Program-made: the position numbers and the translations under genes
The notes under the pieces: model-generated
What the model was told of the DNA's origin: nothing
Databases searched by the model: none
What the model saw: only the letters and a program-made list of their open reading frames with translations
Shown here: in pieces, positions 1-7,236 of the stretch
How the letters are laid out: each line of letters opens with the position of its first letter
How positions within the stretch are numbered: position 1 is the stretch's first letter
Source: Eubacteriales bacterium
Lineage (GTDB): Bacteria; Bacillota; Clostridia; Peptostreptococcales; Anaerovoracaceae
Assembly: GCA_028680875.1 (NCBI GenBank)
Contig: JAQUJQ010000017.1
Location: 1-15,706 of the forward strand
Direction: 5' to 3'
Length of the DNA stretch: 15,706 nucleotides

Positions 1-146
1 GCTGCAATTCCCAAGCCGTTAAATACCCGCATAGTTTCCAGCATGTCATCCAGAATCATGAGTATTCGATCATTAACCTCCGTCACCTCTTTTGCCCGTT
101 TTCCCAGTATATCATTTTCTTTTGTTATAATATTTCTTAACGCCAT
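1..146 (-). CDS. def: Peptide deformylase, N-terminal part (cut by window edge)
   Basis: The first 48 codons are visible. They start MALRNIITKENDIL and run through DDMLETM to NGLGIA at the window edge. Peptide deformylase removes the formyl group from the N-terminal methionine of new proteins in the cytosol, using a metal held by one Cys and two His. The N-terminal pattern (MALRNI, then D..L..ka..V, then DDMLETM) and the beginning of motif I (G-x-G-x-A-A-P-Q) identify it; the catalytic Cys and HEXXH motif lie beyond the edge. The start is ATG at 146-144, preceded by AAAGGAG at about 154-160. It begins 14 bp after the priA stop, so priA and def are very likely cotranscribed, a common order in Clostridia (priA-def-fmt). 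Confidence 0.88.
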   Translation of the reverse strand, partial: MALRNIITKENDILGKRAKEVTEVNDRILMILDDMLETMRVFNGLGIA

Positions 147-160
147 TATCTTACTCCTTT

Positions 161-2176
161 TTATAAAAATCCATATGGGTTCACATCAATGGAAAAAAAC
201 CATTCTTTTTCTTTTTCCGCCAGCACCTTTTTTTTAACTGCAAAAAGTGCTTGTTGATAGGTTTCCCAGTGTTCCGGCAAACATTTAACCAGAATCTGAA
301 AGCGGTAAAGATTATTGATCTTGCTCATCGGAGCCGGTCTTGGCCCTAGTACATTAACTCCATGGTTTCTGCCTACACGCCGTAAAAATGCATCCTTAAC
401 TTTTTCTGCTCCGGATCGGGCCTCCTCCTCATTGGTTGCGGATAATACCAGCTGAATCAGGTCGCTGTAAGGAGGATAGCCAATTTGCTTACGCATGTGG
501 ATTTCCGTCTCATAAAAGAAAGGATAATCCTGATTTGCCGCAGCCTGTATTGCATAATGCTCCGGGCCGTAAGTTTGTATTATGACGTTCCCCTGTAAAT
601 CTCCCCGGCCGGCTCTTCCGGAAGCCTGTGTGATTAACTGGAACGTGCGCTCCGGTGACCGATAATCGGGGATATTCAGTGATATATCGGCAGATACGAT
701 GCCTACCAGACCCACATTTGCGAAATCCAATCCTTTTGCAACTAACTGAGTTCCGATGAGTATGTCTGTCTTTCCTTTGGCAAAACGAGAAAGAATCCTA
801 TCAATGCTTCCCTTGCGTTTAGTCGTATCCATATCCAATCGATCGATTACGGCCTGAGGAAAAGCTTCGGCAGCCATTTCTTCTACTTTTTCTGTGCCTG
901 TGCCAAAATGTTTTATATATTTGCTTCCGCAGTCAGGGCAGATGGTAGGAACATCCTCCCTGTGGCCACAATAGTGGCAGATTCCTTTGTTCTCCGCCTT
1001 GTGATAGGTCAGCGAAATATTGCAATCCTTACAACGCATTACATACCCACAACTTCTGCAGGAAAGGAAGGAAGAGTACCCGCGTCGATTCAGAAACAAG
1101 ATAATCTGTTGATTTTGCTCAAGACATTGATTAATTTTTCTAAAGAGCTCTAAACTAAATATGCTCTTGTTTCCCTGCTTTAACTCCTCTCTCATATCCA
1201 CAATTTCCACCCTGGGTAATGGAGCCTCATTGTATCGTTTTGTCAAACGAATACGTTCATATTCTCCGATTTCCGCCCGGTAGGTGGTAGATAGTGATGG
1301 AGTGGCGCTCCCCAAAACAACTACCCCGTTGTGAAGACGTCCCAGTTGAATTGCCACTTCCATTGTATCGTATTTTGGTGTCATATCAGACTTATAGGTT
1401 GTTTCATGCTCCTCATCCAAAATAATAGCACCAATTTTCTCAAAAGGTGCAAAAATAGCAGATCGAGCTCCGATTACTATTTTAACCTGTCCCTTTTTTA
1501 TACGCATCCATTGATCGTAGCGTTCTCCTGCAGAAAGTTTACTATGAAGCACCGCAATGCTATCTGCTCCAAAACGACCAATAAAACGCCGAATGGTCTG
1601 AGTAGTAAGCGAAATTTCCGGTACCAGCATGATGGCGGCCTTATTTCTGGAAATGCATTCCTCAACCACCCTCATGTAAACCTCTGTCTTTCCACTGCTT
1701 GTAACCCCATGAATCAGAAAGACACGATGAGAATTTCTCTCTATGGAAGGTAAGATTCGCTCTAAGGCCATAGTCTGTTCCCCGGTTAATACCGGGGGGA
1801 CTTTTTTTTCCTGAGAAATATCCTGAAAAAGTGGTTTGGTTTTCCGTCGCTTGGGTGCAGTTCCCGATGGTGTAAAACATTTAATGGCATCAATATATCT
1901 GCAAAAGTACCGTTCACGCATCCAACAACACACATCTATTGTATAAGGAGATAGAGAAATCTCCGGATCCTTCTCTACTACATATTTTAATCTTTTTATC
2001 TTCTTTTCGGGTGTGTCTATAATGGAATGGACATAAGCATCTCGTAATTTATTTCCCCGAGCAAAGGGGACTATCACCTTATCACCGGGCATTAAACCCG
2101 GAATTTCCGTACCATAGGTATAGAGGAAGTCTGTATGATCACTACTATTATCAATTATAACATTTACATACTTCAT
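161..2176 (-). CDS. priA: Primosomal protein N' (replication restart helicase PriA), short form
   Basis: PriA is a superfamily 2 DNA helicase that recognises stalled forks and reloads the replicative helicase. The 671-aa protein has a 3'-DNA-end-binding N-terminal domain (about 1-105) and the helicase core: Walker A GVTSSGKT at 157-164, DEEH box at 254-257, LGSATP near 288-293 and motif VI QASGRAGRG at 517-525. Eight zinc-binding cysteines lie within the helicase (C373, C376, C382, C385, C400, C403, C413, C416). The segment between the N-terminal domain and the helicase is only about 25 residues (106-130). In E. coli PriA, where the Walker A Lys is residue 230 rather than 163 as here, this stretch is about 90 residues and holds a winged helix. 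The core is otherwise intact. The ATG start has a GGAGG four bases upstream and follows asnA by 15 bp. Confidence 0.96.
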   Translation of the reverse strand: MKYVNVIIDNSSDHTDFLYTYGTEIPGLMPGDKVIVPFARGNKLRDAYVHSIIDTPEKKIKRLKYVVEKDPEISLSPYTIDVCCWMRERYFCRYIDAIKCFTPSGTAPKRRKTKPLFQDISQEKKVPPVLTGEQTMALERILPSIERNSHRVFLIHGVTSSGKTEVYMRVVEECISRNKAAIMLVPEISLTTQTIRRFIGRFGADSIAVLHSKLSAGERYDQWMRIKKGQVKIVIGARSAIFAPFEKIGAIILDEEHETTYKSDMTPKYDTMEVAIQLGRLHNGVVVLGSATPSLSTTYRAEIGEYERIRLTKRYNEAPLPRVEIVDMREELKQGNKSIFSLELFRKINQCLEQNQQIILFLNRRGYSSFLSCRSCGYVMRCKDCNISLTYHKAENKGICHYCGHREDVPTICPDCGSKYIKHFGTGTEKVEEMAAEAFPQAVIDRLDMDTTKRKGSIDRILSRFAKGKTDILIGTQLVAKGLDFANVGLVGIVSADISLNIPDYRSPERTFQLITQASGRAGRGDLQGNVIIQTYGPEHYAIQAAANQDYPFFYETEIHMRKQIGYPPYSDLIQLVLSATNEEEARSGAEKVKDAFLRRVGRNHGVNVLGPRPAPMSKINNLYRFQILVKCLPEHWETYQQALFAVKKKVLAEKEKEWFFSIDVNPYGFL

Positions 2177-2191
2177 GATTCCTCCATATTA

Positions 2192-3205
2192 TTACAGCAA
2201 ATAAATCTTATTCTCTCTGCACACTTGAATCATTTTATCCGGCCACATAGCTGCCTGGACCTCTCCAATATGAGCTTTTCTCAAGAAATACATACAGAGT
2301 CTGGATTGTCCGATTCCACCGCCAATACTATAGGGTAACTCTTTGTTTAAAATTGCTTGATGAAATTCCAACTTTTTCCGTTCTTCTGCATTTGCCAACT
2401 TAAGCTGTCGTTCTAAGGCTTCCTCATCCACGCGAATTCCCATGGAGCTAATTTCAAATGCACATTCCAGCACATCATTCCATAGTATTATGTCGCCGTT
2501 TAGTGTCCAATCATCATAATCAGGCGCTCTTCCGTCATGCTTTTCACCGGAAGTAAGCGTATCCCCTATTTTCATAATAAAGACTGCTCTCTCTTCCTTT
2601 GCAATCGCATCCTCTCTTTCTTTGGGATTCAGGTTGGGATACCGGTCCTCCAGTTCCTGACCGGTAATAAAGTATATTTCATTGGGAAGTTCTGTCCTTA
2701 TATCCCGATACAGTCTATTTACATAGTCTCCTAAATTTTTAACGGCAATGTAAATAGTCTCAACTGTTTCTTTTAAATATTCTTCATTACGGTCTTCCTT
2801 GTTGATTACTTTCTCCCAATCCCATTGATCCACATAAACGGAGTGAAGATTGTCCAAATCTTCATCTCGACGAAGGGCATTCATATCCGTATAAAGACCT
2901 TTTCCCGGCTGAATTTCATAACGAGCTAAAGCCACTCTCTTCCATTTGGCAAGGGATTGCGGTACTTCCGCTCGTTTTTCATTCATATCTTTAATAGTAA
3001 AAGATACTGTTCGTTCCACTCCGGTTAGGTTGTCATTCAAGCCTTTATCCGGATCCACAAACATAGGAGCTGATACCCTTCGTAACTGTAAGCCGTAGGC
3101 CAATTCTTGCTGAAAAAAATCCTTTATTTTTTTTATTGCTCTCTGGGTTTCCATTAAATCTAAAACCGGTTCATACCCTAAAGGAAGTACTAATTTACCT
3201 GCCAT
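2192..3205 (-). CDS. asnA: Aspartate-ammonia ligase (ammonia-dependent asparagine synthetase A)
   Basis: AsnA makes asparagine from aspartate, ammonia and ATP (to AMP and pyrophosphate) in the cytosol. It is related to the catalytic domain of class II aminoacyl-tRNA synthetases. At 337 aa it has the usual family length. Conserved blocks are TDMNALRRDE near 106-115, the charged SGEKHDGRAPDYDDW stretch at 219-233, SSMGIRVD at 253-260 and the motif 3-like GGGIGQSRLCM at 295-305. The ATG start overlaps the end of queH by 16 bp and has an AGAGG-type site inside the queH coding end, suggesting translational coupling. It is followed 15 bp later by priA. The family is common in Clostridia and enterobacteria. 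No oddities are visible. Confidence 0.97.
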   Translation of the reverse strand: MAGKLVLPLGYEPVLDLMETQRAIKKIKDFFQQELAYGLQLRRVSAPMFVDPDKGLNDNLTGVERTVSFTIKDMNEKRAEVPQSLAKWKRVALARYEIQPGKGLYTDMNALRRDEDLDNLHSVYVDQWDWEKVINKEDRNEEYLKETVETIYIAVKNLGDYVNRLYRDIRTELPNEIYFITGQELEDRYPNLNPKEREDAIAKEERAVFIMKIGDTLTSGEKHDGRAPDYDDWTLNGDIILWNDVLECAFEISSMGIRVDEEALERQLKLANAEERKKLEFHQAILNKELPYSIGGGIGQSRLCMYFLRKAHIGEVQAAMWPDKMIQVCRENKIYLL

Positions 3206-3789
3206 TTTATACCTCTTTCTCTATTTGAAAACTCACATCCGCAATAATTTTGCCGATAGAGTCCATATTTTCTTGATAATTCTATTGATCGTTGGAAGCC
3301 GGCTTTCTTTTTAAAGTCATCTTCCAAATAATTCAGCCCCTTTTCATTCGCCAACTCTAATCCGATTTTGGTAATTACAGAGTGGTTTTTATGAGGGCTA
3401 ACCGACAAAGTAGTTCCAAACCATAGAAAGCCTCGATCTTTAGCCTCTTCAGCCGTTCGGTTCAACCGTAAGCTAAAACAAGCGGTACAACGGGCTCCTC
3501 CTTCCGGAATTTCTTCCAAATTTTTTACTGCTTGATAAAAAGATTTTGGATAATAATCTCCTTCTATCAACCTAATGGCTTCAATCTCTTTCCGATTAAG
3601 ATTATACTGATGCAAAAACCGTATTTGGGCATCCTTCCGTTTCTCGTATTCCTCACGATCCGTTATATTTGGATTGTAGAAGAATATAGTGACTTGATAA
3701 TCTTCTATTAATCGTTCCACCACAGCCGTGCTACATGGGCCGCAGCAGCTGTGAAGTAAAATCTTCGGTTTTTCTGTTTCTTTCTTCAA
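3190..3789 (-). CDS. queH: Epoxyqueuosine reductase QueH (DUF208 family)
   Basis: QueH performs the last step of queuosine synthesis, reducing epoxyqueuosine to queuosine at the wobble base of tRNAs with GUN anticodons. It replaces the unrelated cobalamin-dependent QueG. The 199-aa protein shows the family cysteine pattern: HSCCGPCS at 13-20, YNPNI at 38-42, C101-x-x-C104 (ARCTAC) and C183-x-C185 (YCGC) near the C-terminus. These residues bind the iron-sulfur cluster and iron in known members. The start is TTG (3789-3787), five bases after a G-rich site (AGGGGG); no in-frame ATG fits better. It follows tdk by 9 bp and overlaps asnA by 16 bp. Several substrates for Q modification (tRNA-Asp, -Asn and -Tyr, all GUN) are encoded in the nearby tRNA cluster. 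Confidence 0.92.
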   Translation of the reverse strand: MKKETEKPKILLHSCCGPCSTAVVERLIEDYQVTIFFYNPNITDREEYEKRKDAQIRFLHQYNLNRKEIEAIRLIEGDYYPKSFYQAVKNLEEIPEGGARCTACFSLRLNRTAEEAKDRGFLWFGTTLSVSPHKNHSVITKIGLELANEKGLNYLEDDFKKKAGFQRSIELSRKYGLYRQNYCGCEFSNRERGIKWQVN

Positions 3790-3798
3790 TACAACCCC

Positions 3799-4377
3799 CT
3801 ACTCACCAAGACGCCCATCATTATAGTGCTTACGACAAAGAGAGACGTACATATCATTACCGCCGATAACAATCTGATCACCGGTTTTAACAATTTTACC
3901 ATCTATAACCCGGGCTACCATAGTGGCCTTTCTTCCGCACCAGCATATTGTCTTGATTTCCTCAATCTTATCAGCATAAATTAACATATAATAAGAACCT
4001 TCGAACAGTTCATTTTGAAAGTCGTTTTTAAGACCATAGGTTAACACCGGAGTATCATAGCTGTCAACAATCTCCACCAGTTCTTGAACATGATGCTTTA
4101 ATAGAAATTGACACTCGTCTACAAGAACACAATCAATTTTACCCTTTTCGTTTTCATCCATAAAAAGCTTTAACAGATTTGTATCTTGATTTACAGTTTC
4201 TGCCTCACGGCTGATACCGATTCTGGATGCCACCACACCCTTTCCGAAACGGTCATCGACGCCCGGAACCAGTACCAGTACCCTCTTCCCGCGTTCCTCG
4301 TAGTTATAAGCCACTTTTATCAACTCAATGGATTTGCCCGCATTCATGGTACTGTATCTATAATATAACTGTGCCAT
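3799..4377 (-). CDS. tdk: Thymidine kinase, E. coli-like type II
   Basis: Thymidine kinase phosphorylates thymidine to dTMP in the pyrimidine salvage pathway (cytosol). The 192-aa protein has the P-loop MNAGKS at 11-16, an R-x-G segment near 52-54, the catalytic glutamate E88 in DECQF, and the lasso and substrate region VIGGNDMYVSLCRKHY at 170-185. The zinc site appears to be C145, C147, C181 and H184. The C-x-C spacing (ICWCGRKA) and the overall wording (MAQLYYRYST, YNYEERG, VLVDECQF) match the E. coli enzyme more closely than the Bacillus type with C-x-x-C, judged from memory. The ATG start lies downstream of AAAGGGTG. It sits 33 bp after the aminopeptidase gene and 9 bp before queH, so one operon is likely. 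Confidence 0.96.
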   Translation of the reverse strand: MAQLYYRYSTMNAGKSIELIKVAYNYEERGKRVLVLVPGVDDRFGKGVVASRIGISREAETVNQDTNLLKLFMDENEKGKIDCVLVDECQFLLKHHVQELVEIVDSYDTPVLTYGLKNDFQNELFEGSYYMLIYADKIEEIKTICWCGRKATMVARVIDGKIVKTGDQIVIGGNDMYVSLCRKHYNDGRLGE

Positions 4378-4410
4378 GGTTCACACCCTTTCCTACTTCT
4401 CTATGCTCAT

Positions 4411-5640
4411 CTATGCCCAGTTTCCATCAGAAAAAACCGGAACTTCTTTGCCCTCCCGGGTAATGCCCATAATCTTTAAATCCGCCGTCCCAAACATGAA
4501 GTCAATATGACTTACAGAATCATTGTATCCCTTTGCTTTTCTTTCCTCCATAGTCATAGAAAGGCACCCTTTCATATTGGATGGATAAGCACTGCCCAAA
4601 GCCAAATGGCAGGATGCGTTTTCATCAAATAAGGTGTTGAAAAAAAGGATCCCTGTCTCCCGTATCGGAGAGGTGTAAGGTACCAATGCGATTTCACCCA
4701 ACCGCCGGCTGCCATCGTCAATATTAAGCAGTGCGGTCAGTGCATCCATTCCTTTTTCGGCACTGTGTTCAACAACCTTGCCGTCATGAAAAGTCAACGT
4801 AAAGTTATCTATAAGTACACCCTGGTAATTAAGGGGCATGGAACTGATGACACGGCCGTTTACCCGGCTGCTATGAGGCATTGAAAATACTTCCTCCGTA
4901 GGCATATTAGCCTGATAAGCTACACCGGAAACAGTCACATCCGCACCTCCGCAAAACAAATTATCTTCTGCCATTTCCACAATGAGATCCGTTCCTGATG
5001 CATTGGTAATATGAAAGGTTCGGAAATCAATTTCATTTAACCAATTACATCTTTCCCGAATTGTTTCCGTATGTATCTCCCATGCTTTAACCGGATCCGG
5101 AGTGTCAATCCGTATGCAATGAAATATGGAATCCCATAATTTTCTCATCCCATTTTGTTCTGTTTCATGGGGAAATAACTTCTTTGCCCAGCCTTTAGAA
5201 GGAATGGCAATAATAGTCCACTGATTTTCTCCTCTGTCGATGATCTCATTAAATTCCTTCCTGGCATGGAGCCATGCTTTCCGTCCTTCACTGATCTTCT
5301 TTCCGTCCAAACCAAGAAATGCATCAGGATTGTCGCTTTCAAGCCAGACGAAACAAGCTCCCTTTTTTGCGTTGGAAACCCATAAATCCACTTGCCAATG
5401 TGGGATATCCTTGAGAGTTTCCACTGTTGCATAATGGTAACGGAGACGTTGGGCTCTTTCATCATCATAAATCCGTACCACATCTTTGGCTCCGGCCTTA
5501 AAGGCTTCTTCCATCACCAAATTACCGAATTCGCTGTTTTCAGTAGAACAATGCAGAACCATAATTTGATTTTGTTGCAGATTGACCCCTACCTTAACAA
5601 TCAATTCCGCATATTTTTGTAAATCCTTTTTTCGGTACAT
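4411..5640 (-). CDS. ampS: M29-family metallo-aminopeptidase (AmpS/PepS type)
   Basis: This family removes N-terminal residues from peptides using two metal ions and acts in the cytosol during peptide turnover. The 409-aa length is exactly usual for the family. The expected metal ligands can be seen: E250 in PTEEVF, E316 in GEIALV, H345 in HLALG, H378 and D380 in SHIDFM, with Y352 close by as the probable catalytic tyrosine. The N-terminal half (about 1-210) carries the less conserved lid-like domain. The start is ATG at 5640-5638 with AGGAGG about seven bases upstream. An extended -10 promoter lies between it and the tRNA terminator, making it the first gene of the run ampS-tdk-queH-asnA-priA-def. 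The exact substrate preference cannot be read from sequence. Confidence 0.93.
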   Translation of the reverse strand: MYRKKDLQKYAELIVKVGVNLQQNQIMVLHCSTENSEFGNLVMEEAFKAGAKDVVRIYDDERAQRLRYHYATVETLKDIPHWQVDLWVSNAKKGACFVWLESDNPDAFLGLDGKKISEGRKAWLHARKEFNEIIDRGENQWTIIAIPSKGWAKKLFPHETEQNGMRKLWDSIFHCIRIDTPDPVKAWEIHTETIRERCNWLNEIDFRTFHITNASGTDLIVEMAEDNLFCGGADVTVSGVAYQANMPTEEVFSMPHSSRVNGRVISSMPLNYQGVLIDNFTLTFHDGKVVEHSAEKGMDALTALLNIDDGSRRLGEIALVPYTSPIRETGILFFNTLFDENASCHLALGSAYPSNMKGCLSMTMEERKAKGYNDSVSHIDFMFGTADLKIMGITREGKEVPVFSDGNWA

Positions 5641-5665
5641 CGAAATACCTCCTACGATACCCCTA

Positions 5666-5674
5666 ATTATACCA
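5666..5674 (-). promoter_or_regulatory. Extended -10 promoter for the ampS-to-def run
   Basis: Read on the minus strand the site is TGGTATAAT: a perfect TATAAT (5671-5666) with TG one base upstream. The expected transcription start is near 5659, about 19 bases before the ampS start and just upstream of its AGGAGG site. No good -35 is visible 17 bases upstream (AT-rich), which fits an extended -10 promoter. It lies between the tRNA terminator and ampS. Confidence 0.6.
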
Positions 5675-5682
5675 TAATGTAT

Positions 5683-5720
5683 AAAAAAATAAACCCTCGG
5701 GCATAAGCCAGCAAGAGTCT
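5683..5720 (-). terminator. Intrinsic terminator of the tRNA operon
   Basis: On the minus strand, ACTCTTG (5718-5712) pairs with CGAGGGT (5699-5693) including two G-U pairs. An inner GGC-TTAT-GCC stem-loop sits inside, and the hairpin is followed by a run of seven T (5689-5683). It starts 10 bases after the CCA end of tRNA-Phe, the last tRNA of the cluster. Confidence 0.8.
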
Positions 5721-5729
5721 ATTTTAACG

Positions 5730-5805
5730 TGGTGCCCAGACTCGGAATCGAACCAAGGACACGTAGATTTTCAGTCTACTGCTCTACCGACTGAGCTATC
5801 TGGGC
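5730..5805 (-). tRNA. tRNA-Phe (GAA)
   Basis: 76 nt including encoded CCA. The acceptor stem is GCCCAGA/TCTGGGC with discriminator A. The anticodon loop CTGAAAA gives GAA, and the T-loop is TTCGATT. Last tRNA of the operon. Confidence 0.98.
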
Positions 5806-5826
5806 ACGTCAACTGTTTAGTTGTAT

Positions 5827-5903
5827 TGGTGGGCCATCAGGGACTTGAACCCCGGACCTGCCGGTTATGAGCCGGATGCTCTGACCTACTGAGCTAATGG
5901 CCC
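5827..5903 (-). tRNA. tRNA with CAT anticodon (elongator Met or Ile2)
   Basis: 77 nt with encoded CCA. The acceptor stem GGGCCAT/ATGGCCC is fully paired and the anticodon loop CTCATAA gives CAT. It is not an initiator tRNA: the first base pair is G-C and the anticodon stem lacks the three G-C pairs next to the loop. Pair 27-43 is a T-C mismatch. Whether it is elongator Met or Ile2 (lysidine-modified by TilS) cannot be decided by eye. Confidence 0.95.
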
Positions 5904-5925
5904 TTATGGTAACGTTTGGAACATA

Positions 5926-6002
<77 letters not shown>

Positions 6003-6018
6003 TTGGCCATAGTACAAT

Positions 6019-6094
6019 TGGCAGGGGCAGAAGGATTCGAACCCTCGGCACGTGGTTTTGGAGACCACTGCTCTACCAACTGAGCTATACCCCT
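6019..6094 (-). tRNA. tRNA-Trp (CCA)
   Basis: 76 nt with encoded CCA. The acceptor stem is AGGGGTA/TGCCCCT (one G-T pair) with discriminator G, typical of tryptophan tRNAs. The anticodon loop CTCCAAA gives CCA. Confidence 0.97.
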
Positions 6095-6099
6095 GCACG

Positions 6100-6191
6100 T
6101 GGCGGAGAAGATGGGATTCGAACCCATGCACCGGTTACCCAGCCTAACGGTTTAGCAAACCGTCCTCTTGAGCCAGCTTGAGTACTTCTCC
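6100..6191 (-). tRNA. tRNA-Ser (GCT)
   Basis: 92 nt with encoded CCA and a long variable arm (class II). The acceptor stem is GGAGAAG/CTTCTCC with discriminator G. The anticodon loop TTGCTAA gives GCT, reading AGC/AGT codons. Confidence 0.97.
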
Positions 6192-6242
6192 AAACTTAAT
6201 TAAAACGTTTTGTTGGTTCCCATCCTGCTTTATAAGGTATCC

Positions 6243-6332
<90 letters not shown>

Positions 6333-6362
6333 CTATGTGAGTATTGCCCTTTTTTATATTAA

Positions 6363-6438
6363 TGGTGACCCATCCGCGATTCGAACGCGGGACACCTTGA
6401 TTAAAAGTCAAGTGCTCTGCCGACTGAGCTAATGGGTC
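6363..6438 (-). tRNA. tRNA-Lys (TTT)
   Basis: 76 nt with encoded CCA. The acceptor stem is GACCCAT/ATGGGTC with discriminator A. The anticodon loop CTTTTAA gives TTT. Confidence 0.97.
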
Positions 6439-6441
6439 ATA

Positions 6442-6517
6442 TGGCTGGGGTAGCAGGACTCGAACCTACGGATGACGGAGTCAAAGTCCGTTGCCTTACC
6501 GGCTTGGCTATACCCCA
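6442..6517 (-). tRNA. tRNA-Gln (TTG)
   Basis: 76 nt with encoded CCA. The acceptor stem is TGGGGTA/TACCCCA with discriminator G and a T1-A72 first pair, usual for glutamine tRNAs. The anticodon loop CTTTGAC gives TTG. Confidence 0.97.
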
Positions 6518-6523
6518 CAAAAA

Positions 6524-6600
6524 TGGCGAGCCCACAGGGATTCGAACCCCGGACACACGGCTTAGAAGGCCGTTGCTCTATCCAACTGAGCTATGAGCCC
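6524..6600 (-). tRNA. tRNA-Arg (TCT)
   Basis: 77 nt with encoded CCA. The acceptor stem is GGGCTCA/TGGGCTC, containing two G-T pairs, with discriminator G. The anticodon loop CTTCTAA gives TCT. Confidence 0.97.
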
Positions 6601-6606
6601 GTATTA

Positions 6607-6680
6607 TGGAGCGGATGATGAGAATCGAACTCACGCTATCAGCTTGGAAGGCTGAAGTTCTACCATTGAACTACATCCGC
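6607..6680 (-). tRNA. tRNA-Gly (TCC)
   Basis: 74 nt with encoded CCA. The acceptor stem is GCGGATG/CATCCGC with discriminator T. The anticodon loop CTTCCAA gives TCC. Confidence 0.97.
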
Positions 6681-6696
6681 AAAATCTGCGAAAAAT

Positions 6697-6771
6697 TGGA
6701 GCGGAAGACGAGATTCGAACTCGCGACCCTCGCCTTGGCAAGGCGATGCTCTACCCCTGAGCCACTTCCGC
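6697..6771 (-). tRNA. tRNA-Gly (GCC)
   Basis: 75 nt with encoded CCA. The acceptor stem is GCGGAAG/CTTCCGC with discriminator T. The anticodon loop TTGCCAA gives GCC. Its acceptor stem is close to that of the neighbouring tRNA-Gly(TCC). Confidence 0.97.
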
Positions 6772-6780
6772 ATGTTTGAT

Positions 6781-6865
6781 TGGTGGAGGGAGATGGATTC
6801 GAACCATCGAAAGCTTCGCTAACGGATTTACAGTCCGCCCCCTTTAGCCACTCGGGCATCCCTCC
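6781..6865 (-). tRNA. tRNA-Tyr (GTA)
   Basis: 85 nt with encoded CCA and a long variable arm (class II, as expected for bacterial Tyr). The acceptor stem is GGAGGGA/TCCCTCC with discriminator A. The anticodon loop CTGTAAA gives GTA. Confidence 0.97.
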
Positions 6866-6930
6866 GAATATTTAATTATCTAGGCGGAACTCCCGAACCT
6901 GTCAACCCTCTCAGGTTGGCGGTTCTTTTC
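6866..6930 (-). other. Spacer between repeat array and tRNA-Tyr with nested inverted repeats
   Basis: No gene. The part next to tRNA-Tyr is AT-rich; the rest is GC-rich with two mutually exclusive hairpins. One is AACCTG (6896-6901) with CAGGTT (6912-6917); the other is CAACC (6903-6907) with GGTTG (6914-6918). It could be part of the pre-tRNA leader or a remnant of something older. It does not match the 153-bp unit next to it. Confidence 0.4.
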
Positions 6931-7083
6931 TGGAGCTGGTGGAGGGAATTCGCACCTGCTCCGCATTCGCCGTCCTACGCCTCCTCTTTCAGTCGGCTTG
7001 GACCTCTCGCTTTTCAAAAGTCCACCGGACTTTTTCAAAACGCTCGAGCCCTTTCGGGTTCGATTCCCTTCCTTATTTTGTTA
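6931..7083 (-). repeat. 153-bp tandem unit, copy distal to tRNA-Thr
   Basis: Identical at all 153 positions to the next unit (7084-7236). Read in transcription order (minus strand), the unit ends with ATTCCCTCCACCAGCTCCA, exactly the last 19 nt of tRNA-Thr including CCA (6949-6931). Near its beginning it carries the inverted T-arm sequence (7056-7068 on the plus strand reads GGGTTCGATTCCC). It also holds a long hairpin at 7006-7048. The reading frames that cross it on the plus strand look accidental. Nature unknown: structured RNA, small mobile element, or duplicated debris of tRNA recombination. Confidence 0.85.
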
Positions 7084-7236
7084 TGGAGCTGGTGGAGGGA
7101 ATTCGCACCTGCTCCGCATTCGCCGTCCTACGCCTCCTCTTTCAGTCGGCTTGGACCTCTCGCTTTTCAAAAGTCCACCGGACTTTTTCAAAACGCTCGA
7201 GCCCTTTCGGGTTCGATTCCCTTCCTTATTTTGTTA
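7084..7236 (-). repeat. 153-bp tandem unit, copy abutting tRNA-Thr
   Basis: Perfect copy of 6931-7083; it directly follows the 3' end of tRNA-Thr in transcription order. The hairpin at 7159-7201 has an 8-bp perfect core, AAAAGTCC (7169-7176) with GGACTTTT (7180-7187), extended by TTTT/AAAA and CTCG/CGAG. GGGTTCGATTCCC at 7209-7221 is the exact reverse of the tRNA-Thr T-arm (7250-7262). The unit again ends in the tRNA-Thr 3' sequence (7102-7084). The two units plus the 65-bp spacer make a 371-bp stretch without any recognisable gene. Confidence 0.85.

Noticed and set aside
5827..5903. Initiator tRNA-fMet
   Set aside because: The first acceptor pair is G-C rather than a mismatch, and the anticodon stem does not end in three G-C pairs.
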